A DNA stretch of 47,865 bases. Origin: CAZFDT01 sp964518335 (lineage in GTDB: Bacteria > Planctomycetota > Phycisphaerae > Phycisphaerales > Phycisphaeraceae). The stretch is taken from contig CAZFDT010000040.1 in NCBI GenBank assembly GCA_964518335.1, forward strand, positions 1 to 47,865, read 5' to 3'. Made by a program: the position numbers and the translations under genes. The notes beneath the pieces are model-generated. The model had not been told where the DNA came from, did not search any database, and saw only the letters and a program-made list of their open reading frames with translations. Position 1 is the stretch's first letter, and every line of letters begins with the position of its first letter. Of this stretch, positions 1 to 6,336 are shown one piece after another.

Positions 1-2
1 AC

Positions 3-596
<594 letters not shown>

Positions 597-730
597 TCAT
601 TTTCGCAAGATGAAGACAGGGGGCTATGCGCCGCGGCGACGCGGCGGTACAGTGGCGGGCGTTCGTCAGCGCCAGGATGGCGCAGCTTGCACAAGTCAAC
701 CACGCGTGAGCCGCATGGAGGTGAATCGCC

Positions 731-2269
731 ATGGTGGATTTTCTCCGCAAACTGTTCGACACGGCCGGGTTCCCCGCGCGATGGCGTTGTGGGGCCGGCT
801 GGGTGGAAGACCCGGCGGTGGGCTGGCTGCACATCGTCTCCGACGCCCTGATCTGGGGGGCGTACACGGCGATCCCGCTGGTGCTGGGGTACTTCATCCT
901 CAAGCGTCGGGACGTGCCGTTCCCCCGGATTTTCTGGCTGTTTTGTGCGTTCATTTTCGCCTGCGGGTTCGGGCATCTGATCGAGGCGGCGATCTTCTGG
1001 TGGCCGGCGTACCGGTTCAGCGGCGTGGTGAAGGCGGCGACGGCGGTGGTGTCGTGGGCGACGGTGCTGGCGCTGGTCCCGGTGACGCCGCAGGCCCTGC
1101 GACTGCCGGCGCTGGCCAAGATCAACGAGCAACTGCAGCGCGAGATCGACGAGCGCTCGGCGGTCGCCACGGAGCTGGCCAACCAGCAGGCGCGACTGCG
1201 GGCGGTGGTCGAGCACGCCGTGGACCCGATCATCACGATCGACGCGCGGGGGGTGATCGAGACGTTCAATCCCGCCGCCGAGCGCGCCTTCGGCTTCGGC
1301 GCCGCGGAAGTGATCGGCCAACCCGTGACCCTGCTCATGCCCGAGCCCGACGCCTCGCAGCACGACACGTACATGCAGCGCTACCTCCAGACGGGCGTCA
1401 AGCGCATCATCGGCATCGGCCGACAGGTGACCGCCAAACGCAAGGATGGCAGCACCTTTGCCGCCGACCTGTCCATCAGCGAAATGACCGTCAACGGCAA
1501 ACGCATGTTCACCGGCATGCTCCGCGACGCCACCGACCGCGTCCAGCGCGAGCAGCAGCTTCACGACATCAATCAGCAGCTCCAGTCGCGCCAGCGCGAG
1601 ATGAAGGAGTTCTTCTCGATCCTCACCCACGACCTGCGCCACCCCATGGTGTCGATCCAGGGGCTGCTCGCGCTCACCAAGCGCGGCGCCTTCGAGCGCC
1701 TTGCGCCCGACGAGCAGGAGAACATCGACCTGGCGCTGTCCGAGTGCGGGCGCATGAAGCGACTGCTCGATCAGATCAGCAACCTGTCGCGGATCGAGCG
1801 GATCGAGCTGCGTAAGGAGACGGTGAACCTGGGCGAACTGGTGCGCGGGTGCGTGGATCGGTTTCGACCGCAACTGACCCAATTCAACGTGGACGTTCAC
1901 GTCGCGGCGCCCGATGTGCGGGTGGTCATCGCACGCATGCACGTCGAGGAGGCGATCATCAACCTCATCGACAACGCGATCAAGTACGGGCGCTCGCCCG
2001 ACGGCGCCAGCATCATCCGCGTGGACGCCCGCGTGGACGCCCAGGTGTGCTGCGTGAGCGTGTCGGACAACGGCCAGGGCATCGACTCGGCGCACCACGA
2101 CCGTGTGTTCCAGCCCTTCCGCCGTCTCGCCACCGAGGCGGGCGCCGAGGGCTCGGGCATCGGCCTCACCGCCGTACGCCGACTCATCGAGCGCATCGGC
2201 GGCGACGTGCAACTTGACTCGTCACCCGGTCATGGCGCACAATTCACACTTCGTTTTCCCGCTGTCTGA
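731..2269 (+). CDS. Membrane sensor histidine kinase: ethylene-binding-like domain + FixL-like PAS + HisKA/HATPase
   Basis: This 512-residue protein starts with an ATG behind GGAGGTG. Three membrane helices (about 33-55, 65-90, 97-118) align with the ethylene-binding domain of plant ETR1: D38, Y45, I48, P49, F71, I75, C78 and H82 correspond to ETR1 D25, Y32, I35, P36, F58, I62, C65 and H69 at a constant offset of 13, so the Cu(I)-ligand pair C-x3-H is kept. A PAS domain (about 155-270) has H211, R217 and R231 at the spacing of the FixL haem ligand H200, R206 and R220. The kinase core shows the H-box ILTHDLRHP (H300), N-box N415, DNGQG and GSGIGL. A receiver gene follows closely and a CsrA-receiver gene after that, both likely partners. 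Kinase identity is certain. Ethylene or oxygen binding is inferred from conserved residues only. Confidence 0.93.
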   Translation: MVDFLRKLFDTAGFPARWRCGAGWVEDPAVGWLHIVSDALIWGAYTAIPLVLGYFILKRRDVPFPRIFWLFCAFIFACGFGHLIEAAIFWWPAYRFSGVVKAATAVVSWATVLALVPVTPQALRLPALAKINEQLQREIDERSAVATELANQQARLRAVVEHAVDPIITIDARGVIETFNPAAERAFGFGAAEVIGQPVTLLMPEPDASQHDTYMQRYLQTGVKRIIGIGRQVTAKRKDGSTFAADLSISEMTVNGKRMFTGMLRDATDRVQREQQLHDINQQLQSRQREMKEFFSILTHDLRHPMVSIQGLLALTKRGAFERLAPDEQENIDLALSECGRMKRLLDQISNLSRIERIELRKETVNLGELVRGCVDRFRPQLTQFNVDVHVAAPDVRVVIARMHVEEAIINLIDNAIKYGRSPDGASIIRVDARVDAQVCCVSVSDNGQGIDSAHHDRVFQPFRRLATEAGAEGSGIGLTAVRRLIERIGGDVQLDSSPGHGAQFTLRFPAV

Positions 2270-2364
2270 GCAGGAGGACACTTCGCGGGGCATGCGTGGA
2301 CTGGGCCCTGGCTCGCCCCAGTTCGGACCCGTTCGACTTCACGATCAGCACGCAAGCAGCAGGG

Positions 2365-2820
2365 ATGCCCAAGCGTCAGGCTTTACGAATCCTTCTGGTC
2401 GAGGACGACGCGATCCATGCCCGGATCATGCGTTCGGCCCTGGCCGCCAACGGTACGCGCACCGAACTGTCGCACATGCGCGACGGGGAGTCGGCGGTGA
2501 GCTTTCTCACGGGCCTGCGCGGCGGCAGCGGCGACGCGCGCCAGACCGGCCTGCCCGACCTGCTGCTCCTGGACATCCGACTGCCACGCATCGACGGGTT
2601 CGACGTGCTCCAGGCCATTCGCGCTGACGAGCGGCTCCGTCACCTGCCGGTGATCATCATCAGCACCTCCGATCGCGCGGAGGATGTCATGCGCAGCTAT
2701 CGCCTGGGCGCCAACGCCTTTCTGTGCAAGTCGCCCGATCTGGATGTGTTCTCGGATCGGCTGTCGGCGCTCTGCCGCTTCTGGCGGTGCATGGAGCTGC
2801 CCGGCCACGCCGCGTGTTGA
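2365..2820 (+). CDS. Single-domain response regulator (Rcp1-like receiver)
   Basis: This 151-residue protein is a CheY-like receiver and nothing else. It has the acidic pocket LLVEDD (E13-D15), the phospho-acceptor D70 in LLLLDIRLP, S100/T101 and the conserved K122. The long loop between strand 2 and the acceptor Asp resembles the Rcp1 group of receivers that partner with phytochrome-type kinases. The frame is open from a GTG at 2296, but the ATG at 2365 is preferred because the receiver fold begins a few residues later and AGCAGGG sits just upstream. It lies 95 bases after the sensor kinase on the same strand and is the likely first phosphate acceptor. With no output domain it must act by protein contact or in a phosphorelay. 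Confidence 0.9.
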   Translation: MPKRQALRILLVEDDAIHARIMRSALAANGTRTELSHMRDGESAVSFLTGLRGGSGDARQTGLPDLLLLDIRLPRIDGFDVLQAIRADERLRHLPVIIISTSDRAEDVMRSYRLGANAFLCKSPDLDVFSDRLSALCRFWRCMELPGHAAC

Positions 2821-2844
2821 TACGCCCGTCGGGCTCACTGTAGA

Positions 2845-2866
2845 ATATCGTGCGATGGCATGATAT
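2845..2866. promoter_or_regulatory. Imperfect palindrome upstream of the CsrA-receiver gene
   Basis: ATATCgTGC and GCAtGATAT form inverted arms (one mismatch each) around GATG, 35 bases before the start codon. The region is more AT-rich than its surroundings. It could be a regulator operator, a promoter element or a 5' mRNA hairpin. The ATATC half-site also occurs in the perfect palindrome at 31507-31525. Function is unknown. Confidence 0.35.
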
Positions 2867-2901
2867 AGTGCTGCGGGCGAGGCGGCGCAAGGAATGCCAC
2901 G

Positions 2902-3534
2902 ATGCTGATCCTCGAACGGCGAACGGGCACGGCGGTACGTATAGGCACCGACATCCGCGTGAGGGTCACGAGCGTGCCCTCGCGCAACCGCGTGCGACTT
3001 GGTCTGGAAGTGCCCCCCGGCGTGCCCATCTGGCGCGAGGACCTGGTGGGGCCCGCCCTCACCTACGACAGCCATGTCATCGACAACTCGCTGCACATTC
3101 TCCACGTCGAGGACGACGCCACCCATGCCCGGCTGACCCGCCGCGCTCTGGGCGAAGACTCGTCCCTGCGACTGACGCACGTGCCGTCGGCCGAAGCCGC
3201 GCTGGGCCTCCTGACTTCCGCCGGCGAAGGCGACCTGCCCCAGCTCATCCTGCTCGATCTCCACCTGCCCGGCCAGAGCGGCGTCGATCTGCTCCGCGCG
3301 GTGCGCGCCAATCCCGCCTACCGGCACGTCTCCATCGTCGTCTTGAGCTTCTCCGACAGCGACGAGCAGATCGAAAACTGCCTCGAAGCCGGCGCCAACG
3401 CCTACGTCACCAAGGCCCTGACGTTCGAGGAAATGACCCGCTCGATGGCCCGCATCGTCGAGTTCTGGCGGCACACCCAGCACCCCGTGCGCGACGGCGA
3501 CAAGCGCAGCGATGCCCCCGTCGTCGCCACGTGA
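2902..3534 (+). CDS. CsrA-receiver fusion: RNA-binding translational regulator with C-terminal response-regulator domain
   Basis: The protein has 210 residues. Residues 1-50 align end to end with CsrA/RsmA. They begin MLILERR, keep the IG.D/I.V.V core, and end with WRED, so the RNA-contacting residues L4, R6, R7 and the critical Arg of E. coli CsrA (R44, here R45) are present. After a short linker, residues 63-190 form a receiver: acidic pocket E70-D71-D72, phospho-acceptor D119 in LILLDLHLPG, S149, and K171. The short C-terminal helix of normal CsrA is replaced by the linker. The gene follows a sensor kinase and a lone receiver on the same strand. Its Shine-Dalgarno CAAGGAATG contains GGA, so autoregulation is possible. 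Inference: phosphorylation at D119 changes mRNA binding by the CsrA half. CsrA is normally a stand-alone protein of about 60 residues, so this architecture is unusual. Confidence 0.88.
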   Translation: MLILERRTGTAVRIGTDIRVRVTSVPSRNRVRLGLEVPPGVPIWREDLVGPALTYDSHVIDNSLHILHVEDDATHARLTRRALGEDSSLRLTHVPSAEAALGLLTSAGEGDLPQLILLDLHLPGQSGVDLLRAVRANPAYRHVSIVVLSFSDSDEQIENCLEAGANAYVTKALTFEEMTRSMARIVEFWRHTQHPVRDGDKRSDAPVVAT

Positions 3535-3536
3535 GG

Positions 3537-3577
3537 CCCCCGGCAGCCCCCGGAATCCCCCGGCAGCCCCCCGGAAT
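3537..3577. repeat. Two tandem copies of a 20/21-bp GC-rich repeat
   Basis: The unit at 3537-3556 (CCCCCGGCAGCCCCCGGAAT) is repeated directly at 3557-3577 with one extra C. It lies between the convergent CsrA-receiver and HAD genes, directly after the stop codon of the former. There is no clear hairpin followed by a T-run, so a terminator role is unsupported. Confidence 0.6.
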
Positions 3578-3586
3578 CCTCCGGCG

Positions 3587-4261
3587 TCAGGCATACCACT
3601 GCAGCAGATCCGCCAGCGTCACGCCGGCCAGGTCCTTCAGGACGCGCTCGGCGCCGCGCAGCGCTTCGGGCCGGCCGGTCGTCGTCAGCCCCAGGGTGCG
3701 TAGCCCCGCGCCGCGCGCCGACGCTAGGCCCGCGGCAGTGTCCTCGATCGCCAGGCATTCGTCGGGCTGCAGTGGCCCCATCTGCTGGGCCAGGCGCTGC
3801 ACGGCCAGGGTGTAGGTCTCCGGGTCGGGTTTGGACCGCGCCACGTCGTTGGCCGACACCACCACCCCGAACACGTCGCGGATGCCCAGCGGGCCCAGCA
3901 CCAGGTCGATGTCACGCCGCGTCGCCCCGCTGGCGATCGCCACCGGCATCGCCGCCGCCGACGCCTCCACCAGCGCCCGCGCGCCGGGGATCATCGCCAC
4001 GCCCGACGCCACCAGCGCGTCGAACGTCACCTGCTTGAGCCGGCGAAACTGCGCCAGCGCCGCTTCGTCCATCACGCGACCGGCTTTGCGGCAGAGCTCC
4101 CGCACCGCGTCGCGGTCGTCGAACCCGATGAACGTCTGCAGGTACTCGTCGAAGTCGATCGACGTGCCCATCTGCGGCGCTATGGTCTGGAACGCCTTGA
4201 AGTGCAACGGCTCGGTATCGACCAGCACCCCATCGAAATCAAACACAATGGCTCGTAACAT
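3587..4261 (-). CDS. HAD-superfamily hydrolase, beta-phosphoglucomutase-like
   Basis: The protein has 224 residues, a normal length for HAD subfamily IA with a helical cap. Motif I is FDFDGVLVDT (nucleophile D8, acid/base D10), motif II is S111 in IASGAT, motif III is K144 in SKPDPETY, and motif IV is E173-D174 in AIEDTAAGL. The cap between residues 17 and 90 contains no feature that fixes the substrate. Sugar-phosphate phosphatase or beta-phosphoglucomutase activity are the usual roles of close families. It is transcribed divergently from the alcohol dehydrogenase with only 36 bases between the start codons, so both promoters must overlap or lie inside coding sequence. Cytoplasmic; no signal peptide. 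Confidence 0.88.
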   Translation of the reverse strand: MLRAIVFDFDGVLVDTEPLHFKAFQTIAPQMGTSIDFDEYLQTFIGFDDRDAVRELCRKAGRVMDEAALAQFRRLKQVTFDALVASGVAMIPGARALVEASAAAMPVAIASGATRRDIDLVLGPLGIRDVFGVVVSANDVARSKPDPETYTLAVQRLAQQMGPLQPDECLAIEDTAAGLASARGAGLRTLGLTTTGRPEALRGAERVLKDLAGVTLADLLQWYA

Positions 4262-4297
4262 GGTGGGCAGTGTAGCGACTCGTCAAGGAGATGCGTC

Positions 4298-5305
4298 ATG
4301 ATCCGAGCGTGGGCAGCCAGAGACAAGGGCGGGGCGTTCGAGCCATTCGAGTACGAGCCGGGGCCACTGCAGCACGACGAGGTCAAGATCCGCGTCGCCT
4401 CCTGCGGCATCTGCCACAGCGACCTGTCGATGCTGGACAACGACTGGGGGATGACGGCCTATCCGTTCGTGGGCGGGCACGAGGTGGTCGGCGCCGTCGC
4501 CGCCGTCGGCGAGCACGTGCCCAACCTGAAGGTCGGCGACCCCGTGGGCCTGGGCTGGTTCTGTCGCTCGTGCATGCACTGCCGCCAATGCCTGTCGGGC
4601 CGGCACAACCTCTGCCCCCACGGCGGCGGCACCATCGTCGGCCGCCACGGCGGCTTCGCCGACACCGTCCGCGCCCACTGGCTGTGGGTCAGCAAACTCC
4701 CCGCCGGGGTCCAGCCACGCACCGCCGGTCCGCTCTTCTGCGGCGGCATCACCGTCTTCCGACCCATCGTCATGCACGACATCAAGCCCACCGCTTGCGT
4801 CGGCGTCATCGGCATCGGCGGACTCGGGCACATGGCCATCCGCTTCCTCGACAAGTGGGGCTGCCACGTCACCGCCTTCTCCACCTCCGCCAGCAAGGAA
4901 CAGGAAGCCCGCGACCTGGGCGCCGACGACTTCGTCGCCACGCGTCACCCCGACGCCCTCGCCAAACTGGCGGGGGCCTTCGACATGGTCCTCAACACCA
5001 CCAACGTCCGCCTCGACTGGGACGCCTACGTCAACACGCTCAAACCCGGCGGTGTTCTCCACACCGTCGGCGCCGTCCTCGACACCTTCGGCGTGTCCAA
5101 CGCCTTCCCCCTCATCGGCGGCGAAAAGCGACTCGCCGGCTCACCCCTGGGCAGCCCCGCCACCGTCGCCGACATGCTCGACTTCTGCGCCCGCCACAGC
5201 ATCGCGCCCGTCACCGAGCACTACCCGATGAGCAAGATCAACGACGCTTTCGAGAAACTCCGCACCGGCAGCCCGCGCTACCGCCTGGTGCTGGATGTGG
5301 CGTAG
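4298..5305 (+). CDS. Zinc-dependent alcohol/aldehyde dehydrogenase (MDR family, CAD/YahK group)
   Basis: The 335-residue protein begins with an ATG 6 bases after AAGGAG. The catalytic zinc site is visible: C36 in CGICHSD, H61-E62 in GGHE, and C148 in LFCGGIT. A structural zinc lobe is given by C92, C95, C98 and C106. The nucleotide-binding loop is GIGGLG (172-177). The serine/threonine-rich stretch after the second Rossmann strand (AFSTSASK) suggests NADPH rather than NADH, as in the YahK/cinnamyl-alcohol group. It probably reduces a broad range of aldehydes. It stands alone between a divergent phosphatase and the downstream HTH-receiver gene, which has its own long leader. Confidence 0.92.
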   Translation: MIRAWAARDKGGAFEPFEYEPGPLQHDEVKIRVASCGICHSDLSMLDNDWGMTAYPFVGGHEVVGAVAAVGEHVPNLKVGDPVGLGWFCRSCMHCRQCLSGRHNLCPHGGGTIVGRHGGFADTVRAHWLWVSKLPAGVQPRTAGPLFCGGITVFRPIVMHDIKPTACVGVIGIGGLGHMAIRFLDKWGCHVTAFSTSASKEQEARDLGADDFVATRHPDALAKLAGAFDMVLNTTNVRLDWDAYVNTLKPGGVLHTVGAVLDTFGVSNAFPLIGGEKRLAGSPLGSPATVADMLDFCARHSIAPVTEHYPMSKINDAFEKLRTGSPRYRLVLDVA

Positions 5306-5397
5306 CGAGTTATCAGTCCCCGTCCTGAAAATTGTGCAGTCACTTCGTTCTGTGACGGTTAACCGAGCTTTGCCGTTGGTCGATGATGCTGATGCCT

Positions 5398-5467
5398 GCC
5401 CGGTCTGGAGCCCGGGGAGGCGGAGTTCCCACGCTCGACGTGGGGGGTACGGAGAAAGGGCCAACGC
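5398..5467 (+). promoter_or_regulatory. GGA-rich leader with hairpin before the HTH-receiver gene
   Basis: The 70 bases before the start codon contain GGA at 5407, 5416, 5422 and 5451. The last is part of the Shine-Dalgarno sequence GGAGAAAGGG. A perfect 6-bp hairpin, CCCACG-CTCGA-CGTGGG, lies at 5428-5444 directly 5' of the ribosome-binding site. Several GGA motifs including one on the ribosome-binding site are the usual layout of a CsrA-repressed mRNA. With a CsrA-receiver protein encoded nearby this is a candidate target. No known riboswitch was recognised. Confidence 0.4.
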
Positions 5468-6046
5468 ATGCCTCGTCAGAAGGACATTCTCACCACCGGT
5501 GAGGTCGCCAAGATCTGCAACGTCGCGCCGCGCACCGTGAGCAAATGGTTCGACTCGGGCCAGCTTCGCGGCTACCGCATCCCCGGCTCAAAGGACCGCC
5601 GCATCCCGCTGGCGGCGCTGGCGCGGTTCATGAAGGCGCACAACATCCCGATGGACGGGCTGCAGTCCGGCCGCACACGCGTGCTCATCGTCGATGACGA
5701 AAGCGAGATCGTCGATGTGCTCGAAAAGGTGCTCACCGAGCAGGCCAACTACGAGGTGAAGACCGCCCACAGCGGATTCTCCGCCGGCGTCGAGTGCGAA
5801 AAGTTCCGGCCCAGCATCATCCTCATGGACATGCACCTGACCGACATCGACGGCAAGACCGTGCTCAAGCTCGTGCGCGACAACCCCGACCTGCAACTGA
5901 CCAAGGTCATCGCCATGAGCGGCAAGCTCACCGACGGGCAGGCGCATCAGCTTCTGCAGACCGGGTTCGACGGCTACCTGAAGAAGCCGTTCCACGTGCG
6001 GCAGGTGATCGAGGTCATCGAGGAAGCCACCGCCGTGGCCTATTGA
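5468..6046 (+). CDS. HTH (excisionase/MerR-like)-receiver fusion protein
   Basis: The 192-residue protein has a small winged-helix DNA-binding domain of the excisionase/MerR type at residues 7-60 (TTGEVAKICNVAPRTVSKWF, then a GYRIPGSKDRRIP wing). A receiver follows at residues 70-190: acidic pocket D76-D77, phospho-acceptor D121 in ILMDMHLTD, S151 and the K172-K173-P pair. The order is unusual, since most response regulators place the receiver first. It has no kinase beside it, but the sensor kinase at 731-2269 is in the same block. Its leader and 3' flank are both rich in GGA motifs. Probably a cytoplasmic DNA-binding response regulator; target genes unknown. Confidence 0.88.
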   Translation: MPRQKDILTTGEVAKICNVAPRTVSKWFDSGQLRGYRIPGSKDRRIPLAALARFMKAHNIPMDGLQSGRTRVLIVDDESEIVDVLEKVLTEQANYEVKTAHSGFSAGVECEKFRPSIILMDMHLTDIDGKTVLKLVRDNPDLQLTKVIAMSGKLTDGQAHQLLQTGFDGYLKKPFHVRQVIEVIEEATAVAY

Positions 6047-6060
6047 CGCCACACACGACA

Positions 6061-6264
6061 GGACTTTACCGGCCATCCAGGGAAGGGCGGACGCCCGGGG
6101 GCAGGGACGAGAGACGCAGGAGGACCGGGGCCGGTGAGGGCAGCCCGCCAGAAGGAATCGACGGGCGCGGCCGAATCAGGGACGACGACGAGCGCGGAGT
6201 CGCAAGTCGTGCCGCAGATCCAGTGGCCGCGACGGACGGAGGCCCGTCGCGGCCACTCTTTTTT
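6061..6264 (+). ncRNA. Candidate CsrA-binding (CsrB/RsmZ-like) small RNA or GGA-rich 3' UTR
   Basis: This non-coding stretch carries 11 GGA trinucleotides (starting at 6061, 6081, 6089, 6105, 6119, 6122, 6154, 6180, 6196, 6234, 6238). Several sit in apical loops of hairpins readable by eye: GGGC-GGAC-GCCC at 6085-6096; GCCCG/CGGGC at 6143-6166 with GGA mid-loop; ACGAC-GA-GCG / CGC-AA-GTCGT at 6185-6210 with loop CGGAGT; and the terminator stem, whose loop ACGGAGGC also holds GGA. A further hairpin, ACCGGGGCCGGT (6124-6135), has none in its loop. CsrB-family RNAs sequester CsrA with just such loops. No separate promoter is evident, so it may be transcribed or processed from the preceding gene. 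The structure is seen; the role is inferred. Confidence 0.5.
6222..6264 (+). terminator. Strong rho-independent terminator
   Basis: A perfect 14-bp stem (6222-6235 with 6244-6257, AGTGGCCGCGACGG and its complement) closes an 8-base loop and is followed by CTTTTTT. It ends the transcript carrying the HTH-receiver gene and the GGA-rich RNA, and separates it from the minus-strand operon whose last gene ends at 6337. Confidence 0.93.
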
Positions 6265-6336
6265 GGTTCATCCGCAGAATCTGTGAGCAGGTGGAAGTGG
6301 ATGCAGGCCCCCGCGCGGCATGGCGGGGCACGTCCA

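Noticed and set aside
5398..5467. Known riboswitch in the leader of the HTH-receiver gene
   Set aside because: I could not match conserved cores of c-di-GMP, cobalamin, TPP, SAM or glycine riboswitches; reported only as a GGA-rich leader.
6061..6264. RNase P RNA, tmRNA, 6S RNA or SRP RNA
   Set aside because: None of their conserved core sequences could be found; the region is better described by repeated GGA-loop hairpins.
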